DNA of 8,864 nucleotides from Acidiferrobacteraceae bacterium (GCA_002713825.1 PAUU01000047.1:48520-57383), one strand, 5' to 3'; numbered from the stretch's first letter, positions 1 to 5,998 are shown. The notes: generated by a model not told the origin, from the sequence alone. Numbers and translations: made by a program.

Positions 1-3
1 GGA

Positions 4-319
4 GTCCCCGTAGCTCAGCTGGATAGAGCAATCGCCTCCTAGTTAACTGGGCACCAGCATCTGGAAACAGTCTGTGTGAATCTGCTCAAACTCGGTGAAC
101 CCTCAGCACCTTGGGTGGTGGCAATACCGAGCCAAGCCCGCCTGTTGCGGACGGTTGAAAAGGTGGGAAGGTGTAGAGACTTGACGGGCAGCACCTACGG
201 GCCACGAGCCTAACGGTGAAGATAAAGTCCAGACCCCGAACAGATCCCAAGGTCTGGCAGTGAAAACTGAAGGGGTACGAAGCGGTAGGTCGCAAGTTCG
301 AATCTTGCCGGGGACGCCA
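4..319 (+). tRNA. tRNA-Arg(CCU), interrupted by a group I intron
   Basis: The two exons (4-40 and 280-319) join into a 77-nt tRNA with encoded CCA. The acceptor stem GTCCCCG (4-10) pairs perfectly with CGGGGAC (309-315), followed by discriminator G316 and CCA 317-319. The D stem is GCTC/GAGC (13-16/26-29). The anticodon stem ATCGC (31-35) pairs with GCGGT (282-286). The joined anticodon loop is CTCCTAA with anticodon CCT at 38-40, which reads AGG. The variable loop is AGGTC and the T stem is GCAAG/CTTGC around TTCGAAT. The intron sits directly 3' of the third anticodon base. The tRNA cannot function until the 239-nt insert is removed. The gene starts only 3 nt into the window, so its promoter is not visible. 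Confidence 0.95.
41..279 (+). ncRNA. Group I self-splicing intron (IC3-like) in the tRNA-Arg(CCU) anticodon loop
   Basis: The 5' exon ends in U40 and the intron ends in G279, the expected splice-site U and omega-G. The 5' exon CCU (38-40) can pair with an internal guide GGG (49-51), placing U40 opposite G49 as the conserved U-G wobble of P1. P2 is capped by a GAAA tetraloop (CTG-GAAA-CAG, 61-70). P4 forms from CTCGGT (91-96) and ACCGAG (126-131). The P7 guanosine-binding helix forms from GACTT (178-182) and AAGTC (225-229), inside the typical AGAGACTTGACGG and AAAGTCCAG contexts. P9 is CAGT-GAAA-ACTG (258-269). From memory, layout and core sequences closely resemble the small Azoarcus tRNA-Ile ribozyme and the Agrobacterium tRNA-Arg(CCU) intron. 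There is no room for a homing endonuclease. Mobility, if any, would be by reverse splicing or by an enzyme acting in trans. Confidence 0.93.
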
Positions 320-352
320 ATTCAATTAAACGATAAGGCCTGTTCATAACCC

Positions 353-361
353 TGTGGATAA
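353..361 (-). promoter_or_regulatory. Consensus DnaA-box 9-mer between the tRNA and the RDD gene
   Basis: TGTGGATAA is the exact reverse complement of the consensus DnaA box TTATCCACA. A degenerate copy, TGTTCATAA (341-349), lies 3 nt upstream in the same orientation. A weak promoter-like pair overlaps it: TGGATA (355-360), then 18 nt, then TATAAG (379-384). The 120-nt gap 320-439 holds nothing else I recognise. A single 9-mer can occur by chance, and no dnaA, dnaN or AT-rich unwinding region is present, so an origin is not claimed. Titration of DnaA or regulation of the downstream RDD gene are possibilities only. Confidence 0.35.
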
Positions 362-439
362 CCTGTTTAAAAGCCTTGTATAAGAACGCCTTTCGGTAAT
401 GAATCGATATACCCCAAACAGATCAACACGCTTGAACTC

Positions 440-883
440 GTGAGCGCGAACCCAGATGATTCTTTTTGCGATGCAGGCCTCGGCAGACGCTTTGGTGCCC
501 TTTTCTATGATCTCTTGGTCCTGTTGGGCATTGTTTTTATTGCCGCTCTGCCGCTGCCGTGGTTTGACCAGATTACCGGCGGAGCAGAATTGGGGCTCTG
601 GATAAAGCGGCTCTACTTACTGGGCGTGTGCTTTGCCTACTTTGGAGGCTTTTGGATCAAAGGCGGGCAAACACTCGGCATGAAAGCGTGGCAATTGAGA
701 GTCATACAAAAAGACGAGCGGGCACTCGGATGGCGTGACGCCGTAAAGCGCTTCACGGGACTGTGTCTTGCTGTCATCACGCTGGGGCTGGGATTCTTTT
801 GGATGCCGAACGATACCCGGCACAGCAACTGGGACAAGCTATGCGGGACCCGTGTGATATGGTGCCGCAAACCTTCGCCCTAG
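440..883 (+). CDS. RDD-family integral membrane protein
   Basis: This is a 147-residue inner-membrane protein with the RDD domain pattern. Arg16/Arg17 and Asp24 flank the start of the first hydrophobic segment (about 20-42). A second membrane segment spans about 55-75 and runs into FWIKGGQTLGMKAWQLRVI, the signature central block of the family. A third segment is at about 106-122, and the protein ends with a D-x6-WDKLCGTRVI block that closes RDD domains. The only standard start codon after the upstream in-frame stop (368-370) is GTG at 440. No clear Shine-Dalgarno precedes it, so the start is less certain than the family call. RDD proteins have varied or unknown roles (some are linked to cation/proton transport), and nothing here decides between them. 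The gene lies 55 nt upstream of ggt on the same strand, so co-transcription is possible. Confidence 0.85.
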   Translation: MSANPDDSFCDAGLGRRFGALFYDLLVLLGIVFIAALPLPWFDQITGGAELGLWIKRLYLLGVCFAYFGGFWIKGGQTLGMKAWQLRVIQKDERALGWRDAVKRFTGLCLAVITLGLGFFWMPNDTRHSNWDKLCGTRVIWCRKPSP

Positions 884-938
884 CGCATACTGCCCTTCCG
901 CCAGCCTTCACTCGAAACAACAAACCGCCCTCAGGACA

Positions 939-2699
939 ATGTCTTTTTATTCCGAACTCAGCGTTAAAACCCTTTGTATAGGTGTGCTACTCTTCTCCAG
1001 CACCTTCATCGCCTCAGCCTCTAGTTCAATTCCCGATCCTGAGCCTTCAACCGGCTGGCAGGATAAGGAAGCGGTCCGCGCAGGACGCTTCATGGCAGTG
1101 ACTGCGCACCCCCTCGCCACCCGGGCGGCCTACCAACTCCTGAAAGCTGGCGGCAACGCCGCCGATGCGGCGGTTACGGCACAACTTGTCCTGAACCTTG
1201 TTGAGCCGCAGTCTTCGGGAATCGGCGGCGGCGCGTTCATGCTGTACTGGGACGCCGTGAATAAGAAACTCTTCAGTTTCGATGGCCGCGAGACAGCTCC
1301 TGACGCTGCCAATGCTGATTACTTCAAGGACAGCACTGGTGAGCTAATCAAATGGCGTGAGGCAAGACTTGGCCCAAGAGCCGTCGGCGTGCCTGGGACC
1401 CTGTCTTTGCTGCACACCGTCCACCAGCGCTTTGGCGAGCGCCCCTGGTCGGAGCTTTTTGCACCCGCCATCACACTGTCACGCGAGGGATTCGCCGTAT
1501 CGCCCAGAATGGCCAAGTCCATTGAAGGATCAAAGGAATATCTCAACCGGTTTCCCGCGACCCGGGAATACTTTTTTACTGATCAGGGGGATCCGCTGCC
1601 CGAGGGATATCGCCTTACCAATCCAAACTTCGCACAGACACTGGAACTGATTGCGGAACAAGGCATATCGCCTTTCTACGAAGGGTCGATCGGCAAAAAA
1701 CTCATCCAGACGCTTCAGGAGGCATCCGGCCGACCTGCATTGATGACGATGCAGGATCTCAATCGGTACAGAACCCTTTCAAGGCCGCCGATTTGCGCTC
1801 GATACCACGATAACGCCATCTGTGGAATGGGTCCACCGAGTTCGGGGGCGCTCACGGTAGGTCAGATTCTGCAACTCATCGAGCGTTTTGAGGTAGCCAG
1901 AATGGGCTTTGATCCCAAGAGCATTCATCTTGTAATGGAGGCCTCCCGTCTGGCTTTTGCTGACCGGGCACGCTACATGGCGGACAGTGACTTTGTTGAA
2001 GTCCCCGTTTCGGGACTGCTGGATCGAGACTACCTAAGGGGCCGCAGTCAGTTGATCCGACTCTCAAACTCAATGGGCAAAGCATCAGCCGGCAATCCCC
2101 CGGGCGCTACCATTGCGCACGCCGCCATGCAGCAGTTTGAACCCGCCGGGACCAGTCACTTCAGCATTGTCGATGCGCAAGGCAATATCGTCTCCATGAC
2201 AACGACCATCGAGTCCGGCTTTGGCAGCATGCTCATGACCCAAGGGTTCCTGCTGAACAATGAGATGACTGATTTTTCTTTCAGGGCGAGTAAAGCCGGC
2301 CGACCCATCGCCAATCGTGTTGAAGGAAGTAAGCGGCCCCGCAGCTCAATGGCACCAACCATCGTCTTTGACAGGAGCGGCGTGCCGACTCTGGTTGTCG
2401 GATCCCCGGGTGGTAGCCGGATTATTTGCTACGTTGCGCAAGCCCTAATTGGCATCCTCGACTGGCAGATGAATCCCCAGCAGGCAGCTGCCATGCCGCA
2501 CTTTTGCAACCGCAACGGGACAACGGACATTGAGTCTCATACTGGAGCAGAAAGGTTCAGCGCAGCGCTTACCGATATGGGGCACGAAGTCCGGATTCGG
2601 AACCTGAATAGCGGGCTTCATCTGATCCAGAGGCTGCCATCCGGTGAACTCCTTGGAGGCGCAGATCCCCGGCGCGAAGGCCTGGTGCTGGGCGACTAG
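939..2699 (+). CDS. ggt: Gamma-glutamyltranspeptidase / glutathione hydrolase (secreted proenzyme)
   Basis: This 586-residue Ntn-hydrolase cleaves the gamma-glutamyl bond of glutathione and related peptides in the periplasm. The N-terminus is a signal peptide: Lys10, a hydrophobic core at 11-25, and an ASA site at 25-27. Family landmarks in order are GGNAADAAV, SSGIGGGAF, FDGRETAP (Arg117, the likely alpha-carboxyl-binding Arg114 of E. coli), the autoprocessing and catalytic Thr405 in GTSHFSIVD, NNEMTDFS (Asp445), RPRSSMAPT (Ser469-Ser470) and the oxyanion motif GSPGGSRI (488-495). Self-cleavage before Thr405 would give a 182-residue small subunit. Two details differ from E. coli GGT as I remember it: the stretch between DFS and KRP is about five residues shorter (short lid loop), and the N411 position is Glu425. 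AGGA at 933-936 is only 2 nt from the ATG, so the ribosome site is poor, but the signal peptide supports this start. Confidence 0.95.
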   Translation: MSFYSELSVKTLCIGVLLFSSTFIASASSSIPDPEPSTGWQDKEAVRAGRFMAVTAHPLATRAAYQLLKAGGNAADAAVTAQLVLNLVEPQSSGIGGGAFMLYWDAVNKKLFSFDGRETAPDAANADYFKDSTGELIKWREARLGPRAVGVPGTLSLLHTVHQRFGERPWSELFAPAITLSREGFAVSPRMAKSIEGSKEYLNRFPATREYFFTDQGDPLPEGYRLTNPNFAQTLELIAEQGISPFYEGSIGKKLIQTLQEASGRPALMTMQDLNRYRTLSRPPICARYHDNAICGMGPPSSGALTVGQILQLIERFEVARMGFDPKSIHLVMEASRLAFADRARYMADSDFVEVPVSGLLDRDYLRGRSQLIRLSNSMGKASAGNPPGATIAHAAMQQFEPAGTSHFSIVDAQGNIVSMTTTIESGFGSMLMTQGFLLNNEMTDFSFRASKAGRPIANRVEGSKRPRSSMAPTIVFDRSGVPTLVVGSPGGSRIICYVAQALIGILDWQMNPQQAAAMPHFCNRNGTTDIESHTGAERFSAALTDMGHEVRIRNLNSGLHLIQRLPSGELLGGADPRREGLVLGD

Positions 2700-2702
2700 A
2701 GC

Positions 2703-3629
2703 TTAAGACTCCAAGGATGCCATCACACGGTGATGGTAATCCGCCCCATCAAACCGGCTCATCTCCTGAAGTCCAGTCGGACTGGTGATATTGATCTCAA
2801 TCAGCATCCCGCCGATTACGTCGATGCCGGCGAAACGGACGCCATGCTCCACAAGATCATCGCGCATTGCCTCACAGATTCTCCAATCCTGCTGATCTAA
2901 TTCCGACGGTTGGGCACTTCCCCCCTGGTCAAGATTATTCAACTCTGCCCCTTCAGCATGTACACGAAGGATCGCCCCGAGCGGCTCACCATCCAGCAAC
3001 AGGATACGCTTGTCTCCCTCGTGCGCGGCCGGCAGATACTGCTGGGCTACCACCCAGTGTCTCCCTCCATGGGTCGCCCGATCCAACTGCTGTGATAGCC
3101 CTTCCCCGTCAGCATCTAAAAATATGATTCCCTTACCCCCGTGCCCATCCACGGGTTTAACGGTAATTCGCTTCTGGTCACGAAGAAACCCGGCTATCTC
3201 CTGCTCACTTCGGGAGACCAGTGTCTTCGGAGTGAAATCTGGGTAACGCAACGCGGCCAGTTTTTCATTCCAGTTTCGGACCGTGACGGGCCTGTTGATG
3301 ATCTGGACATGCTCAGGCAGTTGATCCAGCAGCAACGTGAGGTAAAAATAACTGCGGTCGAACGGCGGATCCTGACGGATCCAAACGGAGTCCATGGTCC
3401 CAAGTGCGCAGGAGACTTGTGGCTCAAGGTCGAAAGGCCGCTCGTGCTCCGCTGACACCTTGGCCTTGACCACCGTCGCATAGACCTCGTCGTGGCACAA
3501 CGAGAGCGTCGCGGGGTCTACGTAAAACACCTCATGCCCGCGCTCGTACGCCGCGAGCATGAGGAAGTAGGTGGTGTCCTTGTGCGGTTTGACCCCATCT
3601 AAGGGATCCATGATGAAGGCGTGCCTCAT
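2703..3629 (-). CDS. gshB: Glutathione synthetase (ATP-grasp)
   Basis: This 308-residue enzyme (E. coli GshB is about 315) joins glycine to gamma-glutamylcysteine using ATP in the cytoplasm. The N-terminal fold carries MDPLDGVKPHKDTT (7-20) and RQDPPFD (85-91). NEKL (121-124) leads into the ATP-grasp region. That region has KPVDGHGGKG (158-167), GDKRILLLDGEP (205-216), NL-x3-GG (232-237), GIDVIG (268-273) and the metal/ATP block EINITSPTG (278-286), so all core motifs are intact. The N-terminus aligns with E. coli GshB at this ATG, although no strong Shine-Dalgarno precedes it. It starts 34 nt after the bmt stop with no terminator visible between, so it should share the bmt transcript and its SAM-II control. 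Its stop codon is 3 nt from the stop of the convergent ggt gene. Confidence 0.95.
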   Translation of the reverse strand: MRHAFIMDPLDGVKPHKDTTYFLMLAAYERGHEVFYVDPATLSLCHDEVYATVVKAKVSAEHERPFDLEPQVSCALGTMDSVWIRQDPPFDRSYFYLTLLLDQLPEHVQIINRPVTVRNWNEKLAALRYPDFTPKTLVSRSEQEIAGFLRDQKRITVKPVDGHGGKGIIFLDADGEGLSQQLDRATHGGRHWVVAQQYLPAAHEGDKRILLLDGEPLGAILRVHAEGAELNNLDQGGSAQPSELDQQDWRICEAMRDDLVEHGVRFAGIDVIGGMLIEINITSPTGLQEMSRFDGADYHHRVMASLES

Positions 3630-3663
3630 CGCTGCAGAATAACACCTTTGTCAAATAATGATC

Positions 3664-4701
3664 CTACGCGCGACGCCTCCTTCCCTTGCGGCCTCGGCGT
3701 TTCGCCCCGACGGGTGCGGTCGAATGACTACACACATGCCGTATGCCAGCTGTCACTGGCCCAAGCGCTAACACCACCGCTTCGATATCCGGCATGGGTC
3801 GGGGATGATGATTCAGCAAAGCGCGGCTCATGGCCGCAAGATGCAGCGGGGTGGTACCACAGCAACCGCCAATAATTCGCGCACCACAGTCGCGAGCCAA
3901 TCGAGCGTATTCAGCCATCAGCTCCGGTGTCCCGGTGTACTGTATCTCGCCATCGACAAACTGCGGGATGCCGCAATTGGCCTTAGCCACGAGAACATCC
4001 TCATCATCACTCTGCGAACGCATGGAGAGTAACGTCCCCACCAGATCAGCAGCGCCTACACCGCAGTTGGCGCCGTAGGCCACAAGAGGGGGAACAGTTT
4101 CCTGGTAAATATCCACGAGTTGCGCTGGTGGAACACCCATCATCGTGCTGCCGTTGGTGTCAAAGGTCATCGTCGCGACCACCGGCAGGCCGCTCTGTGC
4201 TGCTCCGCCCCTGGCGGCTTCGAGCTCTTCCCGAGAGGACATGGTCTCCAGCCAGATAACATCGGCCCCGCCTTCGGCAAGGGCCCGCGCCTGATCGGCA
4301 AAGGCGCTCTCGGCTGCTTGAGGCGAGAGAGTCCCGACAGGTTCAAGAATCTCCCCAGTCGGACCCATTGACCCTGCAACGATGACATCGCGATGCGAGG
4401 CATCCGCGCACGAGCGTGCTATTCCTGCGGCCTCGGCATTCAACTCCCCCACGCGGCGCTCAGCCTGGTGAAGTTTCAGCCGGTACGCAGATCCGCCGAA
4501 ACTGTTGGTCAACAGGATATCGGCGCCTGCGTCGATGAACTGCTGATGCAGTAGCCTGACACGATCCGGATGCTCTACGTTCCACAACTCAGGTGCGTCG
4601 CCCGACTGTAGGCCCATGGAGAAATAATTGGTTCCCGTGGCTCCGTCGGCCAGCAGCCAATCTCGATCGCAGAGAAGCTTTTCAAAACAGTTAGTAGTCA
4701 T
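3664..4701 (-). CDS. bmt: Betaine(or methyl donor)-homocysteine S-methyltransferase
   Basis: This 345-residue protein belongs to the zinc-dependent homocysteine S-methyltransferase family, which moves a methyl group to homocysteine to make methionine without cobalamin. The barrel begins with LLADGATGTN (16-25) and SGDAPELWN (33-41), then TNSFGGSAYRLKLH, GSMGPTGEILEP (110-121) and WLETMSS (150-156). The three zinc/thiolate ligands are present: Cys213 in GANCGVG, and Cys280 and Cys281 in GGCCGTTP. From memory it closely resembles the short rhizobial/rhodobacterial Bmt enzymes that use glycine betaine. The donor here is not proved, and S-methylmethionine or dimethylsulfoniopropionate are alternatives. 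The last ~45 residues lie beyond the catalytic domain and end in a very basic tail (KRRGRKGRRRRA). A Shine-Dalgarno GAGG (4709-4712) sits 7 nt before the ATG. A SAM-II riboswitch precedes the gene. Confidence 0.9.
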   Translation of the reverse strand: MTTNCFEKLLCDRDWLLADGATGTNYFSMGLQSGDAPELWNVEHPDRVRLLHQQFIDAGADILLTNSFGGSAYRLKLHQAERRVGELNAEAAGIARSCADASHRDVIVAGSMGPTGEILEPVGTLSPQAAESAFADQARALAEGGADVIWLETMSSREELEAARGGAAQSGLPVVATMTFDTNGSTMMGVPPAQLVDIYQETVPPLVAYGANCGVGAADLVGTLLSMRSQSDDEDVLVAKANCGIPQFVDGEIQYTGTPELMAEYARLARDCGARIIGGCCGTTPLHLAAMSRALLNHHPRPMPDIEAVVLALGPVTAGIRHVCSHSTAPVGAKRRGRKGRRRRA

Positions 4702-4708
4702 GGCATTT

Positions 4709-4712
4709 CCTC
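4709..4712 (-). promoter_or_regulatory. Ribosome binding site of bmt
   Basis: GAGG on the minus strand, 7 nt upstream of the bmt ATG (4701), fixes that start. A second ATG at 4704-4706 is only 2 nt from the GAGG and opens the tiny frame ATG-CCA-TGA, so it is unlikely to be used. Confidence 0.7.
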
Positions 4713-4756
4713 AAAGTTACCGTTCGGCGCAGGTCGGTCACCAAGGGAAACCCCAC

Positions 4757-4792
4757 AAAAAAACCCGCACCGGCGAACTTGCTAGAGCGGGT
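4757..4792 (-). terminator. Intrinsic terminator of the bmt leader (SAM-II expression platform)
   Basis: On the minus strand ACCCGC (4792-4787) pairs with GCGGGT (4768-4763), a six-base-pair GC-rich stem. An uninterrupted run of seven U residues (4763-4757) follows at once. The 18-nt loop contains CTCTAGCAAG. The stem starts directly after the 3' strand of the riboswitch pseudoknot (4800-4793). It lies 55 nt upstream of the bmt start codon with no gene between it and the aptamer, so it is placed to stop transcription before bmt rather than to end an upstream gene. Confidence 0.8.
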
Positions 4793-4860
4793 CCATCAAC
4801 AAACACTCGCTTTAGCAAACTTATAAAGCGCCTGCAAGCTGATGATCAAATCGGCGCTGG
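4793..4860 (-). promoter_or_regulatory. SAM-II (SAM-alpha) riboswitch aptamer
   Basis: Reading the minus strand, P1 is AGCGCC (4858-4853) with GGCGCU (4832-4827), a perfect six-pair helix. Its loop starts with the conserved GAUUUG (4852-4847) and ends with UUGCA (4836-4832 region) before the P1 3' strand. Downstream come UUAUAAGU and the diagnostic GCUAAA (4816-4811). The loop segment UCAUCAGC (4845-4838) pairs with GUUGAUGG (4800-4793) over eight positions (two wobbles), the expected pseudoknot. These match the SAM-II consensus (GAUUU, CUUGCA, GCUAAA in this order and spacing) as I remember it. The ten nucleotides between GCUAAA and the pseudoknot 3' strand are longer than in compact members. 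The class binds S-adenosylmethionine and shuts off methionine genes, which fits bmt downstream. Confidence 0.87.
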
Positions 4861-4866
4861 GGTCGG

Positions 4867-4872
4867 ACTATA
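4867..4872 (-). promoter_or_regulatory. Candidate -10 box for the bmt-gshB transcript
   Basis: TATAGT on the minus strand matches TATAAT at five of six positions. It would place the transcription start near 4860, almost exactly where the riboswitch P1 helix begins. No good -35 hexamer is seen at 16-18 nt (CCCACA at 17 nt), so the promoter may be weak or activator dependent. Confidence 0.4.
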
Positions 4873-4880
4873 CTACAGAT

Positions 4881-4905
4881 CCCACTAAATGTGGGCGCGC
4901 GCCCA
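4881..4905. other. Two overlapping, mutually exclusive inverted repeats between metA and bmt
   Basis: CCCAC-TAAAT-GTGGG (4881-4895) and the perfect 14-nt palindrome TGGGCGCGCGCCCA (4892-4905) share GGG and cannot both fold. On the plus strand the palindrome is followed after 4 nt by T6 (4910-4915). On the minus strand it is followed only by CATTT. It could be a weak end signal for metA, an operator overlapping the -35 region of the bmt promoter, or neither. Confidence 0.35.
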
Positions 4906-4934
4906 TCTATTTTTTCCTATAAAAAAAGCCTTTG

Positions 4935-5996
4935 CTAGAAGATACTGGCCAGGGGTTCATGGGCGTCTACCCCCGGCATAAAGGGCCTTCGACGGTCTCG
5001 ATCAGTGAGCTGGTAAATCGCCCCCAGCCAATTGTTAAAAACGATTTTGCCCGTATCGCCCCAGGTGTTGTCCACAGGGACATCTTTTTCAGGAAATGCG
5101 CGGACCTCGATGCCTTTCGCGCGCGCGTGTTCCGCCTCCTCACGAAAACCCTCCAATACAGGGAAGACATCCTCCGTAAAGTAGTTATCGGGATACGGCG
5201 GGTAATCTTCGACCTCCCCTGCGAGATACCGGTTGACCTCGCGCTTGTATTCTTTCAACAGGCTGAAGCTGTCGTATTCCGGATGACCCTGGAAAAACAC
5301 CAGTCGCAATCCATCAGCACTGGTTGCCAGATGCACTCCTGCGTCTGGACTTTCCACCAGAACAAGCTGATCAGCCCTGTTCATTTCACTTGGACTAATG
5401 TCATTCCAGCGAGAATGCGGGACATCGAAGCGCGTGTTTATGCCGCGCACCAACGGATGCTCCATCACCACGCGATGGGGAAACACACCCCAGCGTTTCG
5501 TTGGCAACGGCTGGCGTTCGATTCCATGAAAGTGCAGGAACGCTGCGTGGGTTGCAAGGCACGCGCATAGCGTAGAGGTGACATTTTCTACCGCCCAGTC
5601 GAACACCTCGCACATGGGATCCCAGAAACCCTCATCAGGCAACTGATCACAGACCGGGTTCGCCCCACTCACGATCAGCGCATCAAGCCCCTCTTCCTTC
5701 AGCTGATCGAAATCATAGTAATACTTCTCAATATGTTCGCGTGCCACTTCGCCACGGGGCACCTGTGGTGGCGAGAACGGGTAGATATGAAACTGAGCGA
5801 TACGGTTACACCCCCCGATCAATCGAAGAAACTGCCGCTCGGTCGGCTCCAGGGCAGCATCCGGCATGTTGTTCATCAAGCCGATATGCATCTCGCGAAT
5901 ATCCTGTGATCCGGCACGCTCCAGCGACAGGACATCTCCTCCCTCGCGGCGAAAGCGCTCAAAACTAGGCAATTCTGTGTTGGCAACAATCGGCAT
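4935..5996 (-). CDS. metA: Homoserine O-acyltransferase (MetA family, probably succinyltransferase)
   Basis: This 353-residue enzyme activates homoserine with an acyl-CoA, the first committed step from homoserine to methionine. The fold is glutamine-amidotransferase-like. HIGLMNNMPDAALEPTERQFLRLIG (37-61) is the family N-terminal block. The catalytic cysteine is Cys146 in CACLATHA, with His238 and Glu240 in QGHPEYD as the other catalytic residues, and VPHSRWND (192-199) and VFNNWLGAIYQ (319-329) also match. The acyl-selectivity loop reads GANPVCDQL (111-119) instead of the GAPLG or GAPVE seen in classical MetA. It is the CLATHA branch that I remember from Thioalkalivibrio-like gammaproteobacteria, usually annotated as succinyltransferase, so acyl choice is inferred. 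GGAG (6002-6005) overlaps the end of the upstream gene, 5 nt before this ATG, which indicates translational coupling. Confidence 0.9.
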   Translation of the reverse strand: MPIVANTELPSFERFRREGGDVLSLERAGSQDIREMHIGLMNNMPDAALEPTERQFLRLIGGCNRIAQFHIYPFSPPQVPRGEVAREHIEKYYYDFDQLKEEGLDALIVSGANPVCDQLPDEGFWDPMCEVFDWAVENVTSTLCACLATHAAFLHFHGIERQPLPTKRWGVFPHRVVMEHPLVRGINTRFDVPHSRWNDISPSEMNRADQLVLVESPDAGVHLATSADGLRLVFFQGHPEYDSFSLLKEYKREVNRYLAGEVEDYPPYPDNYFTEDVFPVLEGFREEAEHARAKGIEVRAFPEKDVPVDNTWGDTGKIVFNNWLGAIYQLTDRDRRRPFMPGVDAHEPLASIF

Positions 5997-5998
5997 CG

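Noticed and set aside
86..325. 79-aa minus-strand reading frame containing RQDSNLRPTA
   Set aside because: It lies antisense to the split tRNA and its intron. Peptides of this type are a well-known false annotation arising from tRNA genes.
320..439. Attachment site or integrated element next to the tRNA 3' end
   Set aside because: No integrase gene and no repeat of the tRNA 3' end is seen in the window; the neighbouring genes look like ordinary chromosomal genes.
4699..4706. Mini reading frame ATG-CCA-TGA overlapping the bmt start
   Set aside because: Its ATG is only 2 nt from the GAGG ribosome site, so initiation there is unlikely; it is probably chance.
4932..5570. 212-aa plus-strand reading frame across metA
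   Set aside because: It is a shadow of the well-supported metA gene, with no recognisable motif and no ribosome site.
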